This document shows positions 1-9,200 of a stretch of 64,000 bases of DNA, one piece after another. A model generated the notes under the pieces. The model was not told where the DNA came from. It worked only from the letters and a program-made list of their open reading frames with translations, and made no database searches. Each line of letters opens with the position of its first letter. The stretch's first letter is position 1. Both the position numbers and the translations under genes were made by a program. Origin of the DNA: Chamaelirium japonicum (taxonomy: Eukaryota > Streptophyta > Magnoliopsida > Liliales > Melanthiaceae); assembly GCA_947650365.1 (NCBI GenBank), contig OX393549.1, forward strand, positions 27,433,209-27,497,208. The letters are read 5' to 3'.

Positions 1-829
1 CTGGCTCCCTTCGGAGCGCAGACCCTCCGACGCTCAAGTCAATCTCAGTTGCACAACGGCGAGCTGTGGTGGACGAAAGTGGAAGGGAATAGGTTTTCGA
101 ACCTCTACTATGGAGCCTGGGGTTGAGCATTTATAGCAATAGGCGGCCTACCATGGCCCGACACGTGGAGATTCTTCCAGGGCCTTCTAGACCCCCACGA
201 TCCGGCTCGCGTGGGTCTCTGACAGTCCTTGGTACTCACGCCCTGACATTCTGTCGTCAAGCCTGCCAGGCGGTTTGAGTGGGGGAGAGCATCTTTCTTG
301 TCGCTGCCAGGTGGCTGTTCTGGAATGTTCAAGTCTGGGAGATCTTCGGACACTGTGGGCGACCTCCGATGGGAAGCCAGGGCGAGCTTGCCCTCCATTG
401 CTCCGCCTTCTCTTCCACATCTATCAAGAGTCGGACCTCGCGGGAGCGACCTCTTCGATAAACTGGGGAGTTCTGGCGAGCTTGGGCGAGCTCCTGAGCG
501 AGCTTAATCGAGCTCATGAGCGAGCTTGGGCGAGCTCCTGAGCGCTTGGGCGAGCTCCTGAACGAGCTTGGGGCGAGCTCCTGAGCGAGCTTGGGGCGAG
601 CTCCTTCATGAGCTAGGGGCGTTTGTGGTGCCGGTATCTTTATATGCATGACGGTCTAACTCCCGCTGCCATCTCCAGCGAACGCCTGCGCGAGATTGGG
701 CGAGCTCCTGAGCGAGCTTTTAGCCTAAGGCCCCTTCAGCCCAATGTGGATCTCGCTCCCCGATAAGGTGATTTGGTGAGCGCTGAGGGGGGGTGCGAAC
801 TCCAGGGCAGATTTCAGCTACCCCCAACA
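1..829 (-). repeat. 3' LTR of Element 1 (partial)
   Basis: Position 1 corresponds to position 5546 of the right LTR, so 67 bp of this LTR lie beyond the window start. It ends at 829 in CCCCCAACA, the same terminus as the partner LTR, and is followed directly by the polypurine tract on the minus strand. It is 66 bp shorter than the matching part of its partner, exactly three units of the internal 22-bp minisatellite. The TATAAATG candidate is at 128-135 (minus). Confidence 0.9.
479..613. repeat. 22-bp GAGCTC-rich minisatellite inside the 3' LTR of Element 1
   Basis: Imperfect 22-bp units of the form GAGCTTGGGCGAGCTCCTGA plus GC, each containing the palindrome GAGCTC. The array lies in the U3 side of the LTR. 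The same array is longer in the partner LTR (6024-6219), so its unit number changed after or during insertion. Confidence 0.8.
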
Positions 830-845
830 TTACCCCCTCCTGAGG
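830..845 (-). promoter_or_regulatory. Polypurine tract of Element 1
   Basis: Read on the minus strand this is a purine run containing GGAGGGGGTAA, ending directly at the TGTTGGGGG start of the 3' LTR. It fits the plus-strand primer of reverse transcription. Element 3 has nearly the same tract (43135-43148), which ties the two families together. Confidence 0.8.
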
Positions 846-939
846 GAGCGACCAAGGAGACTTTGGCGCTTGCTTTGGAGTCTTATTGCACACGACGGTC
901 GAATTGGGAATTCTAATCATTTTCGACCTCCACCTGGTG

Positions 940-1985
940 GGATGCGGGCACCAACCGTGGGCGGTCTGCGCCGAGAGCTTTGACTGCCAGTATTTCACAA
1001 ACGCTGGGCGGGCCGGGAGCGTCAGCCACGAGCGATCTCCTTCCGGCGCGATCTCATCACGCGCGGTCAGGGTCTACCTCGGGCGAGCTGCGGGCACCTG
1101 CCGTGGGCGATCTGCGCCGAGAGCTTTGACTGCCAGTGTTTCACAGACGCTGGGCGGGCCGCGAGCATCAGCCGTGAGCGATCTCCTTCCGGTGCGAGCT
1201 TGTCACACGCGGTCAGGGTCTGCTTCGGGCGAGCTTGGGCACCAGCCGTGGGCGATCTGCGTCGAGAGTTTTGACTCCCAGTATTTCACAAACGTTGGGC
1301 GGGCCGCGAGCATCAGCCACGAGCGATTTCCTTCCGGTGCGAGCTTGCCACACACGGCCAGGGTCTGCCTCGGGCGAGCTTGGGCACCAGTCGTGGGCGA
1401 TCTGCGCCGAGAGCTTTGACTGTCAGTGTTTCACAGACGCTGGGCGGGCCGCGAGCATCAGCTGCGAGCGATTTCCTTTCGGTGCGAGCTTGTCACACGC
1501 GGTCAGGGTCTGCTTCGGGCGAGCTTGGGCACCAGCCGTGGGCGATCTGCGTCGAGAGTTTTGACTCCCAGTATTTCACAAATGCTGGGCGGGCCGGGAG
1601 CGTCAGCCGCGAGCGATCTCCTTCCGGCGCGAGCTCATCACGCACGGTCAGGGTCTGCCTCGGGCGAGCTGAGGGCACCAGCCTTGGGCGATCTGCGCCG
1701 AGAGCTTTGACTGCCAGTATTTCACAAACGCTGGGCGGGCCGGGAGCATCAGCCGCGAGCGATCTCCTTCCGGCGCGAGCTCATCACGCGCGGTCAGGGT
1801 CTGCCTCGGGCGAGCTGCGGGCACCTGCCGCGAGCGGTCTGCGTCGAGAGTTGACTCCCAGTATTTCACAAACGCTGGGCGGGCCGAGAGCGTCAGCCGC
1901 GAGCGATCTCCTTCCGGCGCGAGCTCATCACGCGCGGTCAGGGTCTGCCTCGGGCGAGCTGCGGGCACCAGCCTTGGGCGATCTT
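940..1985. repeat. 145-bp tandem repeat, about 7 copies, in the 3' region of Element 1
   Basis: The motif GGGCACC with its flanks recurs near 945, 1090, 1235, 1380, 1525, 1670, 1815 and 1960, giving a period of 145 bp. The unit is GC-rich and contains GAGAGCTTTGACTGCCAGTA or close variants and GTCAGGGTCTGC. Long apparent ORFs across it on both strands are translations of the repeat. A shortened 107-bp form occupies the same place in Element 2. Tandem repeats between pol and the 3' LTR are a known feature of Tat elements. Confidence 0.9.
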
Positions 1986-2031
1986 GTGGCTCGGGTATCG
2001 CTCCAAATCTCCAACGGTCGCTTCATCTTAA

Positions 2032-2529
2032 ATGCGGCGCGAGGCTCGATGCACATCCACGAGCTCCAGCGGGCTTCAGCAGGCCGGGGCCCTGAAAGAG
2101 ACGGGGCTCGAGCACATCCACGAGCTCCAGCGGGCTTCGCAGGCCGGGGCCCTGAAAGAGACGGAGGAGCTCCGCCTGAGGGTCGCGACCCTAGTATCGG
2201 GCATGGCCGAGCTGGAGACGGCCCAGCTCAAGACCTCCGACGACATCAAAAAGGCCGCGGCGGAGCGGGACGAGGCCGTCACTGCCAGAGAGGCCGCTAG
2301 GAAGGAGGCGGCTCAACTTCAAGGCGAGGTCGCTGCTCTGAAGACAGAGATCGCCGCCCTGAAGGAGACGCACACCGAAGGCCTTCGGGCTCAACAAGGT
2401 CGCCTCCAAGCCCAGCTGGACGATCTCCTCAAGAAGGGCGCCCTGGCCGCTGTGGAAAGGTACAAGACCGAGAGGTCGAAGAAGCGGCGCCGAGGGGACG
2501 ACAGTGGGGCGGAGCCTAGCAAGCCTTGA
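2032..2529 (+). CDS. Coiled-coil ORF antisense to gag, next to the 3' LTR (possible Tat 'additional ORF' remnant)
   Basis: A 165-codon ORF on the plus strand, opposite to gag of its element. From about residue 55 to 145 it is rich in A, E, K, L, Q and R with heptad-like spacing (for example AQLQGEVAALKTEIAALKET), typical of a long coiled coil. The C-terminus is basic (KKRRRGDD), like a nuclear localisation signal. Tat elements are known to carry extra ORFs in antisense between pol and the 3' LTR, and position and strand fit. The start is uncertain: a 60-bp segment (about 2049-2167) is duplicated, and a 1-bp indel puts the first copy in another frame, so the ORF is probably the surviving C-terminal part of a longer protein. 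Upstream is the 145-bp repeat. Function unknown. Confidence 0.5.
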   Translation: MRREARCTSTSSSGLQQAGALKETGLEHIHELQRASQAGALKETEELRLRVATLVSGMAELETAQLKTSDDIKKAAAERDEAVTAREAARKEAAQLQGEVAALKTEIAALKETHTEGLRAQQGRLQAQLDDLLKKGALAAVERYKTERSKKRRRGDDSGAEPSKP

Positions 2530-3030
2530 GCATGCAGCCTTGTAACTGTTCTTATAATTTTTTGCCAATCAATGAAATTTTCATCTTTTTGAGCTCGTCT
2601 ATGCGTTTCTTTCTCTCTCTGTGTTGCTCATGAGTCCACTTTTGGAGTTTCGCAGCGATCTCGAGAGTGATACCCCGGGCGAGGTAACTAATTCGATTCA
2701 ACCATTTTATTTTAAAACACATGCAAACGAAAAGCTCGGTATGCTCGCTAAACCTCAATATAGTCTCTGAGCCCGGAAAAAACGATAAGCGAACCAAAAG
2801 ACTAAAAACTTCCCTACACTCAGAGACTTAAACCATTTTTATTTTAAAAGGAAACTAATAAGTGCTAGCTGCCTCCTGCCCGGTTAATTTCTCTCGATGA
2901 TCCTGTTCGGTGGGCTCGCCCTTCGAGGGGTATGCCAACGCCAGGATGCTTCCGTTCATGGCAGGTGAACGCGAAGGATCCCGGTTAGGTTTAGAGTCCA
3001 CTAGGCGGCGGACTTCCCCAGGATTCTCAA
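2530..3030. other. AT-rich spacer in Element 1, no gene seen
   Basis: No convincing coding sequence. Short motifs (ATACCCCGGGCGAGGTAACT; CGAACCAAAA; GCTAGCTGCC) have counterparts in Element 2 at about 28530-28750, in the same order before the 78-bp repeat, so this is a conserved part of the family's 3' region. Confidence 0.6.
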
Positions 3031-3795
3031 GGTCGCCCACTGGCTGCCTCTGAGGACCCCGGTCTTGCTTTAAGTTCGCTCGACGGCGGACTGCCCCGGG
3101 AAGCTCAAGGTCGCCCACTGGCTGCCTCTGAGGATCTCGGTCTTGCTTTAAGTCCGCACAACGGCGGACTGCCCCGGGAAGCTCAAGGTCGCCCACTGGC
3201 TGCCTCTGAGGATCCCGGTCTTGCTTTAAGTCCGCTCAACGGCGGACTGCCCCGGGAAGCTCAAGGTCGCCCACTGGCTGCCTCTGAGGATCCCGGTCTT
3301 GCTTTAAGTCCGCACAACGGTGGACTGCCCCGGGAAGCTCAAGGTCGCCCACTGGCTGCCTCTGAGGATCCCGGTCTTGCTTTAAGTCCGCTCAACGGCG
3401 GACTACCCCGGGAAGCTCAAGGTCGCCCACTGGCTGCCTCTGAGGATCCCGGTCTTGCTTTAAGTCCGTACAACGGTGGACTGCCCCGGGAAGCTCAAGG
3501 TCGCCCACTGGCTGCCTCTGAGGATACCGGTCTTGCTTTAAGTCCGCTCAACGGCGGACTGCCCCGGGAAGCTCAAGGTCGCCCACTGGCTGCCTCTGAG
3601 GATCCCGGTCTTGCTTTAAGTCCGCACAACGGCGGACTACCCCGGGAAGCTCAAGGTCGCCCACTGGCTGCCTCTGAGGATCCCGGTCTTGTTTTAAGTC
3701 CGCACAACGGCGGACTGCCCCGGGAAGCTCAAGGTCGCCCACTGGCTGCCTCTGAGGATCCCGGTCTTGCTTTAAGTCCGCACAACGGCGGACTA
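3031..3795. repeat. 78-bp tandem repeat, about 10 copies, 3' of gag in Element 1
   Basis: GCCCACTGGCTGCCTCTGAG recurs every 78 bp from about 3034 to 3735. Units alternate between forms with CTCAACGG and CACAACGG over the first seven copies, giving a 156-bp dimer pattern that breaks down at the right end. Many units hold a small inverted repeat (GTCCGC ... GCGGAC). Element 2 has only 3 copies at the same place (28784-29022). Confidence 0.92.
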
Positions 3796-4034
3796 CACTT
3801 TATAGATCATGCGGGCTCTTGCTGCGCCGAGCTTCCGAGCTAACTTATTTGTTGAAACCTTCATCGTTCGGTGAAATCCCGCTCCCCGGGTCCCGGAGGC
3901 AGGCGCCAGTTCGCCGGCCTTCCAGCGACCACCGGGGGGGCTTCCGCGGGCTGTACGGTAGGAGCTGCGGGCGGTCCGGGCAAAGGTGCCACCTGTGGCA
4001 CCTCCCGCCTCTCCACGGCCTTAACGACGAGAGG
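3796..4034. other. Non-repetitive spacer between the 78-bp array and the gag stop, nothing recognised
   Basis: This is where the gag C-terminus and pol of an autonomous element would begin. I see no zinc knuckle and no protease motif. Confidence 0.5.
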
Positions 4035-5387
4035 TCACAGAGCCGGAGGAGGTCGCTGCTCGACTGCCTTTCCCTTCCGGTCTAACACCGCATCCTCGAG
4101 CTTGATGTGCTGCTGGACAAGGGTGAATAGCTCGACGATCGTGCGGGGATCCTTGATTACCAGGGCGTCATGAAGCTTGCTTCCCTCGGGGAGGGCGTTC
4201 CGGAACGCGCTCACCGTCGTGCGATCTTGACCGACAGCGTCCTCCAGAGCGAGGTAGGCGCTTCGGAAGCGCATCGCGAAGCTTCGAAGAGTTTCGCGGG
4301 CTCCCATGGTCAAAGTGAAAAGGGACTCGATCCTCTTAGGGGGCTGTCTGTTGCACCGGTACTGCTCCAGAAACAACCTGGAAAGAGTTGGGAAGTCTGG
4401 AATGGTGCCCGACGGCAATTTGTGGAACCAATTTAACGTCGAGCCCGTCAAGCTGCTCGGGAAAGCCCGGCACAAAACATGATCTTGGTCCCGAAAGAAT
4501 AACAGCTTCCGGTAAGCCAATAGGTGGTCGACTGGATCTTGTGATCCATCGAACAGTACAAACTTAGGCGGGGTCCAATGATGAGGGAACCCTCCTTGGT
4601 GCACCTCGCTTGTGAAGGGCGAGCTACCCCCGTGGGCGGCGAGGTCCTCCAGCAGGTCTACCTTCGCGTTAGGTCGCTGCCAGTGCCCGGGGAGAACCCC
4701 CAGAGGCTGCTGCGCAGGTCCTAGGCGGCCGTGCACGCTCCCTCGAGGGATGTTCGGATCCGCCCCGCGGCGACCCTCGGGGGCTACCGCTCGGCGGCCT
4801 CCTCGCTGTTCGCCCGTGGATTCCTTCATCGTGGCGGTTGGTCTGTGGGAGGCGGTTGCCTCTCGAGCTTCGGAAGGTATAGCCACCGCGGGCTCTTTCC
4901 CACGTTGCCGATAACGCGGGTCACGATCCCGCTCTAGAGACCTCGCCTCCGACTCGTTAGAGTCGACGCTCCGGCTACGGCGGCGAGGGATGGTCGCTCG
5001 TGAGGTCGCCTGGTTGCTAGACCGTTGGGTTACTAGCTCCTGCAGCCTCGTAAGCGGGGTTTCTGGCACCCCGCGCACGGCCGCTCTCTCGACCGGGGGT
5101 TCCGGGCGGGAAACCTGCCGCGCCGGAACGGTCGTGGGCGGATGCGATGTTGATGCCGGTGGTCGCACCGGAGACGCCGTCTCGGCCGGCCCAGACCGTC
5201 GGTTGGCCGCCGGAGCCTGATGCAATCACGTCAGTTCCTCCATCATGGCCCGTTGGGTGGCCAACATCTTCAACAAGAGCTGGTCACTGAGCAGGACCTG
5301 GGGCTGAGGGGTCTCAACATGAGGTTCGCTGTGCGCAGATCTCACACGGGTCCTTGGTCGCCTGCGTCCCCTTGTCGCCGGAGCCAT
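4035..5387 (-). pseudogene. gag: gag of Element 1, interrupted by one in-frame stop
   Basis: Capsid-like gag protein. The reading frame runs from an ATG at 5385-5387 to a TGA at 4035-4037, 451 codons in all. Codon 54 (5226-5228) is TGA where Element 2 has CGA (arginine), so the frame is open only downstream of it. Counting from the codon after that stop, residues about 1-160 are low-complexity and rich in P, R, S and T. Residues about 215-345 resemble the retrotransposon gag domain (PF03732-like): KFVLFDGSQDPVDHLLAY, the LCRAFPSSL block, the NWFHKL block and the LEQYRC block. No CCHC knuckle follows. The product would form virus-like particles packaging the element RNA. Element 2 carries the closest copy; this one has about 44 extra residues before the conserved domain. 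Confidence 0.85.
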
Positions 5388-5460
5388 CTTTGGGGTCACG
5401 AGAGCCGACGGCGTTCAACCGCATGGTCGTGGGCGTTCTCGCCGGAACCAGTCGAAAGAT

Positions 5461-5478
5461 CCCACAGACGGCGCCAAA
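5461..5478 (-). promoter_or_regulatory. Primer-binding site of Element 1
   Basis: On the minus strand, two bases after the CA end of the 5' LTR, lies TGGCGCCGTCTGTGGG. TGG at the start matches the CCA end of a tRNA. The identical site sits in Elements 2 and 3. TGGCGCC-type sites are typical of Tat elements. I did not assign the tRNA. Confidence 0.85.
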
Positions 5479-5672
5479 TGTTCGGGGGATTTTTTTGCTG
5501 GTCCGTGCGGGCTACCTGCAAGACAAAGAAAAAGTGTGAGAATGGCTGGCTCCCTTCGGAGCGCAGACCCTCCGACACTCAAGTCAGTCTCAGTTGCATA
5601 ACGGCGAGCTGTGGTGGACGAAAGTGGAAGGGAATAGGTTTTCGAACCTCTACTATGGAGCCTGGGGGTGAG

Positions 5673-5680
5673 CATTTATA
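5673..5680 (-). promoter_or_regulatory. Candidate TATA box of the Element 1 5' LTR
   Basis: TATAAATG on the minus strand, about 195 bp before the LTR's U5 end. The equivalent site in both LTRs of Element 2 is TATAAATA, so it is conserved in the family. A second candidate, CATATAAAGA, lies at 6249-6258. Confidence 0.55.
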
Positions 5681-6023
5681 GCAATAGGCAGCCTACCGTG
5701 GCCCGACACGTGGAGATTCTTCCAGGGCCTTCTAGACCCCCACGATCCGGCTCGCGTGGGTCTCTGACAGTCCTTGGTACTCACGCCCTGACATTCTGTC
5801 GTCAAGCCTGCCAGGCGGTTTGAGTGGGGGAGAGCATCTTTCTTGTCGCTGCCAGGTGGCTGTTCTGGAATGTTCAAGTCTGGGAGATCTTCGGACACTG
5901 TGGGCGACCTCCGGTGGGAAGCCAGGGCGAGCTTGCCCTCCATTGCTCCGCCTTCTCTTCCATATCTATCAAGAGTCGGACCTCGCGAGAGTGACCTCTT
6001 CGATAAACTGGGGAGTTCTGGCG

Positions 6024-6219
6024 AGCTTGGGCGAGCTCCTGAGCGAGCTTGGGCGAGCTCCTGAGCGAGCTTGGCCGAGCTCCTGAGCGAGCTTAATCGA
6101 GCTCCTGAGCGAGCTTGGGCGAGCTCCTGAGCGAGCTTGGGCGAGCTCCTGAGCGCTTGGGCGAGCTCCTGAACGAGCTTGGGGCGAGCTCCTGAGCGAG
6201 CTTGGGGCGAGCTCCTTCA
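6024..6219. repeat. 22-bp minisatellite inside the 5' LTR of Element 1
   Basis: Same 22-bp units as in the partner LTR, with three more copies. It includes variants with TTAATC and GGGGCG, in the same order at both ends, so the extra units lie in the left half of the array. Confidence 0.8.
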
Positions 6220-9200
6220 TGAGCTAGGGGCGTTTGTGGTGCCGGTATCTTTATATGCATGACGGTCTAACTCCCGCTGCCATCTCCAGCGAACGCCTGC
6301 GCGAGATTGGGCGAGCTCCTGAGCGAGCTTTTAGCCTAAGGCCCCTTCAGCCCAATGTGGATCTCGCTCCCCGATAAGGTGATTTGGTGAGCGCTGAGGG
6401 GGGGTGCGAACTTCAGGGCAGATTTCAGCTACCCCCAACAGTATCCATTCTAATTCATTCATACGATCCATTCTAATTCATTCGTACGATCCATTCTAAT
6501 TCCTTCGTACGATCCATTCTAATTCATTCGTACGATCTATTCTAATTCATTCGTACGATCCATTCTAATTCATTCGTACGATCCATTCTAATTCCTTCAT
6601 ACGATCCATTCTAATTCATTCGTACGATCCATTCTAATTCATTCATACAATCCATTCTAATTCTTTCACACGATCCATTCTAATTCATTCGTACGATCCA
6701 TTCTAATTCATTCGTGCAATCCATTCTATTTCATTCGTACGATCCATTCTTACTCATTCGTACGATCCATTCTAATTCATTCACACGAATGTATCCATTC
6801 GTACGAATGAATTAGAATAGATTGTACGAATGAATTAGAATGGATCGTATGAATGAATTAGAATTGATCGTACGAAGGAATTAGAATGGATCGTACGAAT
6901 GAATTAGAATGGATCGTACGAATGAATTAGAATAGATCGTACGAATGAATTAGAATGGATCGTACGAAGGAATTAGAATGGATCGTATGAATGAATTAGA
7001 ATGGATATATTCGTGCAAATGAATTAGAATGGATCGTATGAATGTATTAGAATGGATTGTATGAGTGCATTAGAATGGATCGTACGAATGAATTAGAATG
7101 AATTGTATGAATGAATTAGAATGGATACATTCATGTGAATGAATTAGAATGGATCGTATGAATGAATTAGAATAGATTTTGTGAATGAATTAGAACTGAT
7201 CGTACGAATGAATTAGAATGGATACATTCGTGCGAATGAATTAGAATGGATTGTATGAATGAATTAGAATGGATCCTATGAATGAATTAGAATGGATCGT
7301 ACGAATGAATTAGAATGGATACATTCGTGCGAATGAATTAGAATTGATCGTACGAATGAATTAGAATGGATCGTGCGAATGAATTAGAATGGATCGTACG
7401 AATGAATTAGAATGGATACATTCGTGTGAATGAATTAGAATGGATACATTCGTGCGAAAGAATTAGAATAGATCGTATGAATGAATTAGAATGGATCCTA
7501 TGAATGAATTAGAATGGATCGTGCGAATGAATTAGAATGGATCGTACGAATGAATTAGAATGGATCATGCTAATGAATTAGAATTGATCAAACGAATGAA
7601 TTAGCATGGATCGTGCTAATGAATTAGAATGGATCGTACGAATGAATTAGAATGGATCAAATGAATGAATTAGAATGGTTACATTCATGCGAATGAATTA
7701 GAATGGATCGTACGAATGGATTAGAATGGATCGTACGAATGGATTAGAATGGATACATTCGAGCGAATGAATTAGAATGGATCGTACGAATGAATTAGAA
7801 TGGATCGTACGAATAAATTGGAATGGATACATTCGTCCGAATGAATTAGAATGGATCATACGAATGAGTAAGAATGGATCGTACGAATGAAATAGAATAG
7901 ATTGTACGAATGAATTAGAATGGATCCTACGAATGAATTAGAATGGATCGTGTGAAAGAATTAGAATGGATTGTATGAATGAATTAGAATGGATCATATG
8001 AATTAATTAGAATGGATCGTGCGAATGAATTTGAATGGATCGTACAAATTCATTCTAATTCATTCATACAATCCATTCTAATTCTTTCGCACGATCCATT
8101 CTAATTCATTCGTACGTTCCATTCTAATACATTAGGACGATCCATGCTAATTCATTCGTTCGATCAATTCTAATTCATTAGCACGATCCATTCTAATTCA
8201 TTCGTACGATCCATTCTAATTCATTCGCACGATCCATTCTAATTCATTCATAGGATCCATTATCATTCATTCATATGATCTATTCTAATTCTTTCACACG
8301 AATGTATCCATTCTAATTCATTTGCACGAATATATCCATTCTAATTCATTCGTACGATCCATTCGAATTCATTCGCACGATCCATTCTAATTCATTCATA
8401 TGATCCATTCTAATTCATTCATACAATCCATTCTAATTCTTTCACACGATCCATGCTAATTCATTCGTACGATCCATTCTAATTCATTCGTACAATCCAT
8501 TCTATTTCATTTGTACGTTCCATTCTTACTCATTCGTATGATCCATTCTAATTCATTCGTATGATCCATTCTAATTCATTCGTACGATCCATTCTAATTC
8601 ATTCGCTCGAATGTATCCATTCTAATCCATTCGTACGATCCATTCTAATCCATTCGTACGATCCATTCTAATTCATTCGCATGAATGTAACCATTCTAAT
8701 TCATTCATTTGATCCATTCTAATTCATTCGTACGATCCATTCTAATTCATTCGTCCGATCCATTCTAATTCATTCGCACGAATGTATCCATTCTAATTCA
8801 TTCATACGATCCATTCTAATTCATTAATATGATCCATTCTAATTCATTCGTAAGATCCATTCTAATTCTTTCACACGATCCATTCTAATTCATTCGTACG
8901 ATCCATTCTAATTCATTCGCACAATCCATTCTATTTCATTTGTACGATCCATTCTTACTCATTGGTACGATCCATTCTAATTCATTCGCACGAATGTATC
9001 CATTCTAATTCATTCGTACGAATCCATTCTAATTCATTCGTACAATCCATTCTATTTCATCCGTACGATCCATTCTTACTCATTCGTATGATCCATTCTA
9101 ATTCATTCGCACGAATGTATCCATTCTAAATCATTCGTACGATCCATTCTAATTCATTCGTACGATCCATTCTAAATCATTCGTACAATCCATTCTATTT

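Larger units (their letters stand above)
1..6440 (-). mobile_element. Element 1: gag-only, non-autonomous Tat-like Ty3/gypsy LTR retrotransposon (3' LTR truncated by window start)
   Basis: Two near-identical LTRs (1-829 and 5479-6440) flank an internal region whose gag reads on the minus strand, so the right LTR is the 5' LTR. A primer-binding site lies just inside it (5461-5478) and a polypurine tract just inside the other (830-845). No reverse transcriptase, RNase H, protease or integrase motif was seen; the space between gag and the 3' LTR holds tandem repeats and one opposite-strand ORF. This matches gag-only (TR-GAG-like) derivatives. Tat assignment rests on the gag type, the TGGCGCC primer site, the repeat-rich 3' region and the opposite-strand ORF near the 3' LTR. 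About 11 substitutions plus a 66-bp length difference separate the LTRs by eye. The right flank is satellite (GTATC then CATTCTAATT); the left target duplication lies outside the window. Confidence 0.88.
5479..6440 (-). repeat. 5' LTR of Element 1 (962 bp)
   Basis: Bounded by TG and CA: the plus strand starts TGTTCGGGGG at 5479 and ends CCCCCAACA at 6440, a short inverted terminus. It contains the U3 minisatellite (6024-6219) and the candidate TATA box (5673-5680, minus). The outer edge abuts satellite with no intervening bases. Confidence 0.92.

Noticed and set aside
108..649. Short ORFs inside the LTRs of Elements 1 and 2
   Set aside because: They overlap promoter and minisatellite sequence, differ between LTR copies, and lack any domain.
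886..2300. Long overlapping GC-rich ORFs at the left end
   Set aside because: They read through the 145-bp tandem repeat in several frames; no known domain, and the similar frames in Element 2 are just as repeat-driven.
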